Shown here: in pieces, positions 21,681-31,200 of the stretch | Numbering within the stretch: position 1 is the stretch's first letter | Layout: each line of letters begins with the position of its first letter | Assembly (NCBI GenBank): GCA_964586675.1 | Contig: CAZPHQ010000027.1 | Location: 1 to 47,905 of the forward strand | DNA from: JADLGH01 sp964586675 | GTDB taxonomy: Bacteria; Desulfobacterota_D; UBA1144; Nemesobacterales; UBA2774 | Direction: 5' to 3' | Length of the DNA stretch: 47,905 nt | Position numbers and translations under genes: made by a program | The notes under the pieces: model-generated | The model's database searches: none | The model's input: the letters and a program-made list of their open reading frames with translations, nothing else | What the model was told of the DNA's origin: nothing

Positions 21681-24600
21681 CTATTCACTGTTCCATTTCA
21701 CAATCTTGAGATCCATGACGAAGATGGCGTAGAAGACCGGTACGAGCACGAGCTCTATGACGGTCGCCAGCGCGAGCCCTCCGATCTGGGCGTAACAAAG
21801 CGGCTGCCAGAGAGGGCCGCCGTGAATCGCGAGCGGGAAGAGCGCGAGTATCGTCGCCCCCACGGTTATCAGCACCGGCCTGAGGCGCGCTATCCCTGCA
21901 TCCAGGAGCGAATCCTCGAACGGCTCGCCTTCCTCGTGCTTCTGCTCGATGAAATCGAAGAGCACAATCACATGGCTGACGATAACCCCGACGAGGCTCG
22001 CTATCCCGAGAAAAGCCATGAAGCCGAAGGCCTCGTCCATCACCTTTAGCGCAATAAGCGACCCTACGACACCATAAGGCACGGCCGCGAATACGAGGAA
22101 CGGCTTTACGGCGCTCCCGAACTGCATCACGAGCGCCAGGAATATCGCGGTAATGGAAATCATCAGGACTATGGCGAGGTTCCTGAAGCCTGTCTGCTGT
22201 TTTGCCTTCTCTCCTCCCCATACGATCTGGTAACCGGGCGGGAGCGATTCCGTGAACTCGTCTATTTCCTTTCCCGCCTTGTCGAGAATGGTCGATGGAT
22301 ACTGCCCGGGCTCGGGGAAGGCTATCACGGTTATGGTCCTGAAATGCTCCCGCCTCATAACCCTCGACGTCTCCATGCCGTAATCCATGCTCGATACTTC
22401 GAGGAGCGGTATCTTCTGCTCGTTGGCCGAGCCGTAAACGTATAGGCTCTCCAGGTCCGATATCTCAGCCCTTTCGTCGGCTCTCAGCCGGGCGAGGACG
22501 GGTATCTGCTTGTCTCCCTCCTGGTATATAGTCACCCCGGCGCCGCTGAGCCCGGCTTGAGAGGAATCGGCCACGTCCTTGTTCGTAATCTGCGACATTG
22601 CCGCCCTGTCGGGATCGACATTGAGCTTCACAGTAAAACTCTCCTCGAACCAGTCGTCCCTCACGGCCATCGTTTCCGGAACCTTCCGGAGTATGTCCTT
22701 CAGCTCCTCCGACAGTCGCCTCAGCGTTTTAATGTCCTCCGCCTCGGTTTCGTAGTCGGAGCTGATGTCGGACCTTCCCGAAATATGTACCTGTACCGGG
22801 TACTCGACGGGGTTTAACTGCAGCTGCCTCACCTCGAACCGGGCGCCGGGGATCGTGCCCGAAAGTGCCTTCTGGAAGAGCGGGGAGAGGACAGGCGTAT
22901 CGTCCTTGTTCGAAACTTTAATAACTATCTGGGCGTAATTCGTCTGCTGCTGCTGGGGCGAGAGCGTGTACCAGAACCGGGGGCCGCCGCCCCCCACGAA
23001 CGAGGTCACGGATTCGAGAACCTCCCCCTTCACTCCTTTCTTCTCCCCGTATTCGCGCGCGGTTTCCGCTATGACCTTTTCCGCCTTCGTTGCCGCGGCG
23101 TTCGTAAGCGAGAGTGAGGCCTCGTTCGGAAGCCATACGTCTACATAAGACAGGTATTCCACATCCTCGGGGAAGAACGACGACGCGAGGCGGGAGGCGA
23201 CAAGCCCTCCGGCCACGAAGAAGACGAGTGACATCGCAAGCACCTTCTTCCTGTTGTCGATGGCGTATTTTCCGACCTTATAGTAAAAGCCGTAGAACCC
23301 CTTTTTCCTCTTGTCTTCCATGGACTCCTCGGGCTTCCGCCCGGGACGAAGGAGATAGTAGGCCAGGAACGGGATGAAGGTCATCGAAACCAGCCTCGAC
23401 GATACGAGCGCGCACGCCATCACTATCGGCAGGCTGAAGAGAAATTCCCCCGTGGTGCCCGTCAGGAGAAGATACGGCAGATAGGCGACTATATTCGTCA
23501 CCGTCGCGAACATTATAGCTCGCGCGAGTTTCGTCGGGCCGAGCCACGAGGCGACTTCGGGCGGATGCCCGACGGCGAGGCTGCTCTTGATGGCGTCGTT
23601 CGCCACGACAGGGTCGTCGACGAGCAGCCCGAGCGCTATTATCAGGGTCGCGATCGATACCTGCTGGAGGTCCATGCCGAGGAAATACATGAAGCCGAAG
23701 GTCATCGAAAGCGTAACGGGTATGGAGAGCGCCATCAGGAGTGCGGAGCGCCACTCGCGAAAGCCTGCCCACGCGACGAGTACGACGAGCAGTATCGCTT
23801 CGAAGAGTGCGTCCATGAAGAGGTCCATGTTGTCCTGCACCTGCTCGGGCTGGTCGGACGTCTTCGCTATTATCAGGTCAGAGGGAATGATGTGCGTGAG
23901 CTCGGCCTTCGCCCGGTCGAGCGACGCCCCGAATTCCGCTATCTGGTCCCCTTTCCTCATCTGAACCGCAAGCGTGACGGCCTTACTCCTGACGAGCTTC
24001 CCGTCTTCGCCCCGCCATGTGTAATAGTTGAGAAATGTCGGCGGGTCCTGGTATCCCCTTACTATTTCGAAAAGGTCGCGGAGATAAACCGGCACTCCGC
24101 CGTCCGTCTTCGAGATGACGACAGTGCCTATCTCGCTCACGTCCCTGAACTCGCCCGAGGGATAAACAATGACCTGCGTGCCGTCGACATTGAACTGCCC
24201 GCCGGGGAGGTCCGTGTTCCTGTCGTTGACGGCTTTCTTTATGTCGGCCGGCACAATCCCGTAGGAGGCGAGCACCTCCTGGGAGTATTCGAGATACACC
24301 CTTTCCGGAAGGACGCCGGAGCGCTCGACGATTGACACCTGGTCGACAGACTGCAGCACTTCGGCCATGAGGTCGGTTATGTTTTCGAGGTCTCGGTAGC
24401 TGTACTTGTCACCGGCGACGGATTTCAGCCTCTCTTCCGTATCCTTCGGGTCCCCTACCACGACAGGCTCCCACGCGTCTACGTGAAAACCGGGGAGGGC
24501 GAGCTTCTCCGCCGCGAACTTTTCGGAGTATTCGAGGAACCGCTCATCACCGGCCAGGGGCTCGGCGTCTATAGCCCCGAACCCCGCGCCTTTAAGTATG

Positions 24601-25310
24601 CGCGGCTCGCCCGCGACGCCATTCTCGACAAGCGACTTCGACAGCATTTCCAAAACAGCCCCGAGGCTTGCCGCGTCGACCGAGCCGGGTATGGCCACGA
24701 CCAGCGTCGCCCGCTTCGCTCTTTTGCCGGGCGGAAATTCGGCGCGCGCCGATTCGATGCTCCTTCTTATGTCGCGGGCCCTGACGGCTATCTCGACGCC
24801 GCTCTCCTTCGGGCTCGCTATGGTGAGCATCATCGCGGCCGTGTTGCCGAAGCCGCTGTTGAACTTTATCGGTCCCGCGCCCTCGGGAAGGTTGTTGTTG
24901 AGATAATTGAGCCTTAGGTTGATGTCGTTAAATTCTTTCTTCGTGTCCTTAACATTCTCCGAGAGCTGCACCTGCACCACTGCCATCCCGGGAAGCGACA
25001 TCGACTTTATCGCGAACTCGTTCCCGCCCTTGGGCTCGTGGAGGGAGTCGTTCTGGGCTATCGTCTCCTCCATCGGCTTCGTTACGAGCTGCTCGACTTT
25101 TTCTGCGGTGGCTCCAGGCCAGGGGCACGTCGCGAGCGCGACCAGGACGGGTATGTCCGGGTCCTTTCTTTTGGGCATGTTCATCCAGCCGTATACTCCC
25201 CATACGAATACGGCTATCAGGAGCACCCACGATATCTGGCGGTTCTCGGTGAAGAAGCGCGCCGTGTTGTGGGTTCCGGCTATTATTTCCTTGTCGTCTT
25301 TGTGCGCCAT
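21681..25310 (-). CDS. RND efflux transporter with enlarged porter domain
   Basis: 1209 residues, about 150 longer than common AcrB-type pumps. The layout is RND: helix 1 near residue 30, first periplasmic part, helix block with GLLVDDPVVAND (the Asp pair used for proton coupling), second periplasmic part, last helix block with VGVIVSHVIVLFDF. An extra segment of roughly 130 residues sits near 175-305 in the first periplasmic part, between the PN1-like region and the usual LENITDLMAEVLQSVDQV stretch. The DD pair points to a multidrug (HAE-like) rather than CusA-like metal pump. Last gene of a tolC-MFP-RND set. No ribosome site is visible before the ATG. Confidence 0.9.
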   Translation of the reverse strand: MAHKDDKEIIAGTHNTARFFTENRQISWVLLIAVFVWGVYGWMNMPKRKDPDIPVLVALATCPWPGATAEKVEQLVTKPMEETIAQNDSLHEPKGGNEFAIKSMSLPGMAVVQVQLSENVKDTKKEFNDINLRLNYLNNNLPEGAGPIKFNSGFGNTAAMMLTIASPKESGVEIAVRARDIRRSIESARAEFPPGKRAKRATLVVAIPGSVDAASLGAVLEMLSKSLVENGVAGEPRILKGAGFGAIDAEPLAGDERFLEYSEKFAAEKLALPGFHVDAWEPVVVGDPKDTEERLKSVAGDKYSYRDLENITDLMAEVLQSVDQVSIVERSGVLPERVYLEYSQEVLASYGIVPADIKKAVNDRNTDLPGGQFNVDGTQVIVYPSGEFRDVSEIGTVVISKTDGGVPVYLRDLFEIVRGYQDPPTFLNYYTWRGEDGKLVRSKAVTLAVQMRKGDQIAEFGASLDRAKAELTHIIPSDLIIAKTSDQPEQVQDNMDLFMDALFEAILLVVLVAWAGFREWRSALLMALSIPVTLSMTFGFMYFLGMDLQQVSIATLIIALGLLVDDPVVANDAIKSSLAVGHPPEVASWLGPTKLARAIMFATVTNIVAYLPYLLLTGTTGEFLFSLPIVMACALVSSRLVSMTFIPFLAYYLLRPGRKPEESMEDKRKKGFYGFYYKVGKYAIDNRKKVLAMSLVFFVAGGLVASRLASSFFPEDVEYLSYVDVWLPNEASLSLTNAAATKAEKVIAETAREYGEKKGVKGEVLESVTSFVGGGGPRFWYTLSPQQQQTNYAQIVIKVSNKDDTPVLSPLFQKALSGTIPGARFEVRQLQLNPVEYPVQVHISGRSDISSDYETEAEDIKTLRRLSEELKDILRKVPETMAVRDDWFEESFTVKLNVDPDRAAMSQITNKDVADSSQAGLSGAGVTIYQEGDKQIPVLARLRADERAEISDLESLYVYGSANEQKIPLLEVSSMDYGMETSRVMRREHFRTITVIAFPEPGQYPSTILDKAGKEIDEFTESLPPGYQIVWGGEKAKQQTGFRNLAIVLMISITAIFLALVMQFGSAVKPFLVFAAVPYGVVGSLIALKVMDEAFGFMAFLGIASLVGVIVSHVIVLFDFIEQKHEEGEPFEDSLLDAGIARLRPVLITVGATILALFPLAIHGGPLWQPLCYAQIGGLALATVIELVLVPVFYAIFVMDLKIVKWNSE

Positions 25311-25364
25311 GGAGAGTCTATGTGCGTATAATGCGTAGGCCGCCGATTGATTTTTCGAAAAAGG

Positions 25365-26477
25365 TCACGGGATGATGTTGACCTCATCCCCTTCGCGTAT
25401 GATCTGGGCTCCCATAACAACCAAAACGTCTCCGTCCGCGAGCCCCTCCGTCACGGCGACCCTGTTGCCGTAGACGCTCCCGAGGCCGACAGGTTTCTTT
25501 CTCGCTACCTGCTTCCCTTCCCCGCCTTCCGTGACGAAGACCGCGAAACGCCCTTCGCCGTCGCTCACTATCGAGCCGAGCGGTATCAGCGTGAGCGGCG
25601 CCCCCGCGCCTCTCGTGCCCAAGGCGAGCGAGGCTATCATGCCGGGCTTAAGGATATTCTCGGGGTTTGGTATCGTTATGCCCACGTTAAACACCCTCGA
25701 CCGCGAGCCGGCCTGGGGCGCTATCTCGGTGATCCTTCCCTGAAAGACGGTGTCTTTCACTGATTCGGTCGTCACCGACATCTCCTGCCCGAGCTTCACA
25801 TCTCCCAACACGACGTCCGGGACGGCGAAGAACACCTTCACAGACGTAACGTCGGCGATGACGAACCCTGTTATGCCGGGCCTGACAAAGCTCCCGACCT
25901 CTATGTCGCGCTCCAGCACGACGCCGTTCATCGGAGGCCTCATCGTGCAGTAGGCGAGGTTCTGCTCAGCGCCGACGACCTCGGCCTTTCCGCCCTCCAC
26001 CTGCGCGAGAGAGACCTGAAATTCCTTCTTCGCCTGGTCGTAGTCGTTTACGGTAACGCTTTTCGTCGCAAAGAGTATAGTGGCCCGTTCGAATTCCGCA
26101 GAGGACTTTTCGAGCGAGGCGCGCGCCTCCCCGAGCTGGGATTTGGCCTCGATGACCTTCGACACGTATTCCGTATCGTCGATCACGGCCAGCGGCGCAC
26201 CCTTCGTAACGTCGTCCCCTTCCTGGATGTCACGCATGCGCCCGTCGGCCCCCTTAACCTGAAGTATCTCCCTCACATAGCCGTCAACCTTGAATTCTAG
26301 GCTGACCTGGGTGTACGGAGTGACTGTCGCAGTGAACCTCAGCGGGGCGCCTTCCTCGCGGGAGGAAACCTTTTCCACCCTCACGGGCGTGATGGTTTTT
26401 TCAGGGCTGCTCCCGCACCCTGCGAGCGCGCCCGAAACGAGCATTAGAAGTGCAAAACCGATGCCGCGCTTTCTCAT
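25365..26477 (-). CDS. RND efflux periplasmic adaptor lipoprotein
   Basis: 370-residue membrane-fusion protein. It begins with a lipoprotein signal and LAGC lipobox (Cys21). It has the split biotinyl-lipoyl motif (LEFKVDGYVREILQVKGADG; then MRPPMNGVVLERDIEVGSFVRPG), a coiled-coil hairpin between them, and beta-barrel and proximal domains. It links the inner-membrane pump to the TolC-like channel. It sits 3 nt from the tolC gene stop and 54 nt before the pump gene, so one transcript is likely. Confidence 0.9.
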   Translation of the reverse strand: MRKRGIGFALLMLVSGALAGCGSSPEKTITPVRVEKVSSREEGAPLRFTATVTPYTQVSLEFKVDGYVREILQVKGADGRMRDIQEGDDVTKGAPLAVIDDTEYVSKVIEAKSQLGEARASLEKSSAEFERATILFATKSVTVNDYDQAKKEFQVSLAQVEGGKAEVVGAEQNLAYCTMRPPMNGVVLERDIEVGSFVRPGITGFVIADVTSVKVFFAVPDVVLGDVKLGQEMSVTTESVKDTVFQGRITEIAPQAGSRSRVFNVGITIPNPENILKPGMIASLALGTRGAGAPLTLIPLGSIVSDGEGRFAVFVTEGGEGKQVARKKPVGLGSVYGNRVAVTEGLADGDVLVVMGAQIIREGDEVNIIP

Positions 26478-26480
26478 TTT

Positions 26481-27875
26481 TTATTCCTCCCCCATGGCTT
26501 TTTCGAGCTCGGAACGCGCGGTCCAGTAATCGAGCACTGCCTTCTGATAATCGTTGTTTTTATCCTCCAGCGACGACTCGGCCTCGAGCACTTCCTGCAG
26601 GAGTGCAGAGTCCACCCTGTACTTGTTCATCGTGACCCGGAGCTTCTCTCTGGCCGCCGTCTGTTCGAGCTCCGTAACATCTATCAGGGCCGCGGCCTCT
26701 TCAAGCTTACGTATCTTTGAGTTAACGTCAATAAGCACGTCCGACCTCGCCTCGGAGAGCGTATTTTCAGCCTGGATGACGCCCTTTCTCTTCTCGGCGA
26801 TCTCCTGCTGCCTCCGCCCCCAATCGAAGACATCCCACTTGGCGAAGAGGGCCAGCGTGGCCGAATTCTCCGGCAGGAGCTCTATGTTGAGGTTGGCCGT
26901 GTACTGGAGTTGAACGCCCACCTCCGGAATGTACTTGGCCTTCTTCAGGCGGACTTCATTCTCCGCGAGCTCCACATTCAGCTTGGCGGCGTTCACCTCC
27001 GGCCGCTGATCGAGTGCAACCTGCTCCGCCTCTCCCTGATTTATTACGAGAGACCTCGCCCCCGGAACGGGAGATACGGTAAACGGCGTCTCTATGTCGC
27101 GCCCGAGAAGCTTGTTCAGCCTCTCCTTCTGGTTCGCGGTGTCGTTAACGAGCTTGAGCTTGTCGTATTCGGCCTTTCCGAGCCTCGCCTCCACCTCGAG
27201 GCTCTCGCTTTCGAGCGCCCTCCCGAGCTCGACATACCTGTCGACAAGAATCAGAAGCTCGGCGAGGAAGAGTATCTTCTCCCTGACCGCCTCGAGCGAG
27301 CTCTCGGATTTGAGTATCTCGTAGTATTCTCTCTTAACGTTCTCGGTCACTTCCTGCTGCTTCGAGCGGAGCTCCTCCGTAAAGAGCGCCTTCTCCACCT
27401 CGCGCTGTTTGATGAAGAGCGATATCTCGTAGAGCTGCGATATGGGCTGCCCGATGGTGGCGGTCATGAACGTCGTGAAGTTCGGGGTGGTATCTATCTT
27501 CGTCGTCTCGGCCGGAATAGGACCTATGCCGGGGAAATCACCGAAAGCCCCTTTCTTGAACGTGAACGCCTCGTCGGTCATATGGTAGAACTCATACACG
27601 CTGAAGCTGAATTCAGGGTAGAGCCTGGTGCGGGCCGCCTTCACGGCGTTCCCCGCTTTTTCGACCGAGAGGGCGGCGTTGTCTATCCCGAGGTTATCCT
27701 CTAGGGCAATGGAGAGCGCCTCTTCGAGCGTCATAACCCCGGGCGTGTCGTCCGGGGCCGTCTCCTCCGAGAGAGCGGGGGATGCGCCCGGGGCCTCGGC
27801 CAGCGTAAAGATAAGGGCGAGAAGGAGCAAAACGCGCCTCCCGAAGCCCCCGGGGGTATGTCTGGGTGGTTTCAT
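26481..27875 (-). CDS. TolC-family outer-membrane efflux protein
   Basis: 464 residues from the ATG at 27875, which is 6 nt from AGGAGG. The ATG at 27881 abuts the site. A signal sequence precedes two outer-membrane efflux repeats made of long helices and short strands (MTLEEALSIALEDNLGIDNAAL; then INQGEAEQVALDQRPEVNAAKLNVELAENEVRLKKA). The protein forms the trimeric exit duct for the pump. First gene of the efflux operon. Confidence 0.9.
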   Translation of the reverse strand: MKPPRHTPGGFGRRVLLLLALIFTLAEAPGASPALSEETAPDDTPGVMTLEEALSIALEDNLGIDNAALSVEKAGNAVKAARTRLYPEFSFSVYEFYHMTDEAFTFKKGAFGDFPGIGPIPAETTKIDTTPNFTTFMTATIGQPISQLYEISLFIKQREVEKALFTEELRSKQQEVTENVKREYYEILKSESSLEAVREKILFLAELLILVDRYVELGRALESESLEVEARLGKAEYDKLKLVNDTANQKERLNKLLGRDIETPFTVSPVPGARSLVINQGEAEQVALDQRPEVNAAKLNVELAENEVRLKKAKYIPEVGVQLQYTANLNIELLPENSATLALFAKWDVFDWGRRQQEIAEKRKGVIQAENTLSEARSDVLIDVNSKIRKLEEAAALIDVTELEQTAAREKLRVTMNKYRVDSALLQEVLEAESSLEDKNNDYQKAVLDYWTARSELEKAMGEE

Positions 27876-28076
27876 CTTCATCCTCCTTTGATATTCGGCG
27901 ACTTTTGGACAAAAGCCCCGGGAACGGCCCGGACGGCAAAGGAACATTGTAATAAAACTGAGAGTGAAATTAAATCCCCCCTTCCGGGCCCCGGAAACGG
28001 CCGGGGAGAATTTATGGACGCTCTTATTAACAGAACCTTAAAAAGCGTGTAGAATTAAATCATAAGGGTCCGGGTA

Positions 28077-28086
28077 GTGCATGCAC
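28077..28086. promoter_or_regulatory. GTGCATGCAC palindrome
   Basis: Perfect 10-bp palindrome. It shares the TGCA core with the 15-bp dyad at 28104, so both could bind one regulator. Confidence 0.45.
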
Positions 28087-28103
28087 GTTGGTAAGGGGCT
28101 TCA

Positions 28104-28118
28104 TTGTGCAGTGCACAA
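28104..28118. promoter_or_regulatory. TTGTGCA-G-TGCACAA operator candidate
   Basis: Perfect 7-1-7 palindrome about 84 nt upstream of the -35 of the glyoxylate gene. Its size and symmetry are typical of a dimeric repressor or activator site. The regulator is not identified. Confidence 0.5.
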
Positions 28119-28152
28119 ATAGACTGGTATCATCATCTGATCGGGAAAATTT

Positions 28153-28182
28153 CCGTATTTATAAATTATCTAATAAATACGG
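28153..28182. promoter_or_regulatory. 10-bp inverted repeat upstream of the ace promoter
   Basis: CCGTATTTAT (28153-28162) and ATAAATACGG (28173-28182), 10-nt spacer. Perfect arms ending 20 nt before the -35 suggest a regulator site covering one full helical turn between half-sites. Confidence 0.5.
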
Positions 28183-28201
28183 CCTAGTCCTTTTGTTTTG
28201 G

Positions 28202-28229
28202 TTGATTTGTGAGGCGCTTGTATTATAAT
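28202..28229 (+). promoter_or_regulatory. Promoter of the glyoxylate fusion gene
   Basis: TTGATT at 28202-28207 and TATAAT at 28224-28229, spacer 16 nt, about 58 nt before the ATG. Confidence 0.6.
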
Positions 28230-28287
28230 GGTTTTCTCTTTTTACATATTGCAAAGCAAAAAACGCTAACTCAAGGAGAAGGAGAGA

Positions 28288-31200
28288 ATGAGTACCGTTC
28301 ATAATATTACCAAACAGCCTTTCAGGAACACCCCGGGTCCGAGGGGGCTCCAGATAAGAGACAATCTGGAGGTAGAATATGCGGACGTTTTCACGCCGGA
28401 GGTGCTCGAAGCCTTAAAAGCCCTTTCGGTTTTCAACAGGGACCAGAAGCTCCTGATGGACAAAAGGTATTCCAGAAGGGCCCAGAGGTCCCGCAACAGG
28501 GAGCGCATACGCTTCCTCAATCCAAGCGATTTTATCCCACGCACAAATATTAAGGTACAAGACGCCAGAGACGGCAAATTCGTAGGCCCGGATATCCCGC
28601 ACGACCTCCAGAGGCAGTGGATACAGGGAACTGGCCCCGCGGCAAGGCCTAACACCAGCGTGGACAAGAGCATACGGAACGTGGCTTACGCTCTTCTCTC
28701 CGGAGCGGACGGCTGGATGTTCGACGGCGAAGACGCCCTCGGGCAGGTCGGCACCATGTCCCTCGACAACCAGAGGAACTTAAAGCTCGCGATCAGGAAA
28801 GACCCGATTTTCATGAACACGGCCGAGCAGGTCTCGCGCGAAATGAACGAATGGGCCAAGGGCTTTTTCGGGCGCGAGATAATCTCCGACTGGAGAAAGC
28901 AGCTCGACTTCACGACCAAGATCTTCCGCGCACGCGGGCTTCACTTGGACGACAGGCACGTAAGGGACGAGAACGGCGTAGCCCTTTCGGCCTCGATAGT
29001 CGACACAGTCCTCTACGTCGTCAACAACTACCTGGAGCTCGCGAAGGCGGGCTCGTCCATAGTGCTTTACCTCCCGAAAATACAAACAGCCGAAGAGGCC
29101 GCGTTCTGGAACGAGCTCCTTTCGGCCCTCGAAGACCATCTCGGCATACCCGTAGGCTCCATAAAGGTCTACGTCCTCGTCGAGCAGATAGAGGCGACTT
29201 TCCAGCTCATGGAGATACGCGCCGCTCTCGGCAGGCACTTCGTCGGGTTCAACACCGGCAGATGGGATTATATAAACAGCGTGTCCGACGCCATGGCGTG
29301 GGACCAGTCTTTCATCAACCCAAATATCGAATCCATAACCATGACGTACGGCTACATGCGTAACTACGAAGACCGCGTCAGAAGGGCGGTAAACACCCCT
29401 GGCATCAACGGGAACTATGCCCTCTGGCAGGGCGGCATGGAGCCCAACATCCCCGTCGGGTCCGACGCGGGCGTCAAGGACGGAATGGAAAAGGCGGTAG
29501 CCGGAGCAAAAAGGGAGCAGAAAGCCGGAGCCAGCGGAAAGTGGGTAGCCCACTGGAAGATGGTCCACATAGTAAGGCCGGTCTGGGAAGAGGCCGGCGA
29601 GGAAAACCAGGCGGGAAGGAAATTCCCCCCGCTTACGTACACCGACGAGGACGCAGACGGTCTCACCCTCCTCGAGGATGCGCCGAGAACCATACGCGGC
29701 GCGAGGAACCTCATCAGCGTAGCTCTTCAATACGGTAACGCGTTCGGCCAGGGCTTCCAGGCGGCGGCGCTCAAGCCTGCGGACTTCTTCGAGAACGACG
29801 ACATCCTCTATCTCATGGAAGACGCGGCCACGGGCGAGATAAGGCTCAGCATCCTCTGGGAGTGGGTGGATAAGGGAGCCGAGCTCACGGAAGACGACAA
29901 GGAAACAGGGGTCAAGGCCGGCGACGCATTCACGAAAGAGCTCTTCGAGCGTCTTCTCTCCGAAGAGTACTCCAAGCTTTTAAAGGCCAAGGATAAGGAC
30001 GTTTACGACTACTCCAAGCCGACGACCCTCCCGATAGCGAGAGAGATCGTCGAAGCCTACATCCTCGACAACATTAAAACCCCGTGGTACATCGACCTTC
30101 TCAACATCAACCTCAACAACCACGATCTCCCCACGGCGAAGCTCAGGATAAAACAGTATAAAGACGCATTCAAGAAAGACGGCACGAGGATCACGGAAAA
30201 CCTCGATTTCATGCCTGAAGCCAGGCTCGACAACCTCGAAGACGAGCTCGACTCGTTCGAGAGAGAGGTTCAGGAAACGAAAGAGTGGTTCGAATCCCCG
30301 AGGTTCAAGGGCATCAGGCGTCTCTACTCGGCGCGCCAGGTCGTCCAGCAGAGGGGAACCCTCGAAGAGGACTATCCCGTAGCCAGGATATATTCGGAGG
30401 AATTTTACAACAGGCTGAGAGAGCTGTTCGCGAAAGGAGAGCAGATAACGACTTTCGGGCCGTATTCGCCCGGGCAGATCGTAACAATGAAGCGCATCGG
30501 CATCGAGGGCATATACCTCGGCGGCTGGGCGACCTCCGCCAAGGGATCGACAGACGAGGATCCGGGACCGGACCTCGCGAGCTATCCGCTGAGCCAGGTC
30601 CCCGACGAGGCCGCGGGCCTTGTCCGCGCCCTCCTCACGGCCGACAGGAACCAGAAATTCGTACGCTCTAGGATGTCCGAAAAAGAGAGAAAGGCCACCC
30701 CTAAAGTAGACTACAGGCCGTTCATCATCGCCGACGCAGACACCGGCCACGGCGGCGACTCGCACGTTAGAAACCTTGTAAAGAGGTTCGTCGAGGCGGG
30801 CGTCACCGGCTACCACATCGAAGACCAGAAGCCCGGCACGAAAAAGTGCGGACACCAGGGCGGCAAGGTGCTTGTACCGGTCGACGAGCAGATAAAGAGG
30901 CTCGTCGCGGCGAGGTTCCAGCTCGACATCATGAAAGTCCCGGGAATCATAGTCGCGAGGACAGACGCCGAGGCGGCGAACCTTCTCGACGGCAGGGGCG
31001 ACGAGCGCGACCATCCTTTCATACTCGGCGTCACCAACACCAACATCCCGGGATACAAGAACGGTTATCTCGCGATTCTGAAGAGGTTCTTCGAGAAGGG
31101 AATAACCGACGTAAACGGCTTCATGCTCTACAAAATATCGGATGCAGAGTACGAAGAAGCCTACGAGTGGTTCGACAAGGTCGGCCTCACACCGATAATC

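Larger units (their letters stand above)
27876..28287. other. Divergent intergenic region, efflux operon and ace fusion
   Basis: This 412-nt gap contains the tolC ribosome site at its left end, three dyads between 28077 and 28182, and the promoter and ribosome site of the large glyoxylate gene. The part from 27900 to 28070 shows no clear feature apart from base-composition changes. Confidence 0.6.
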
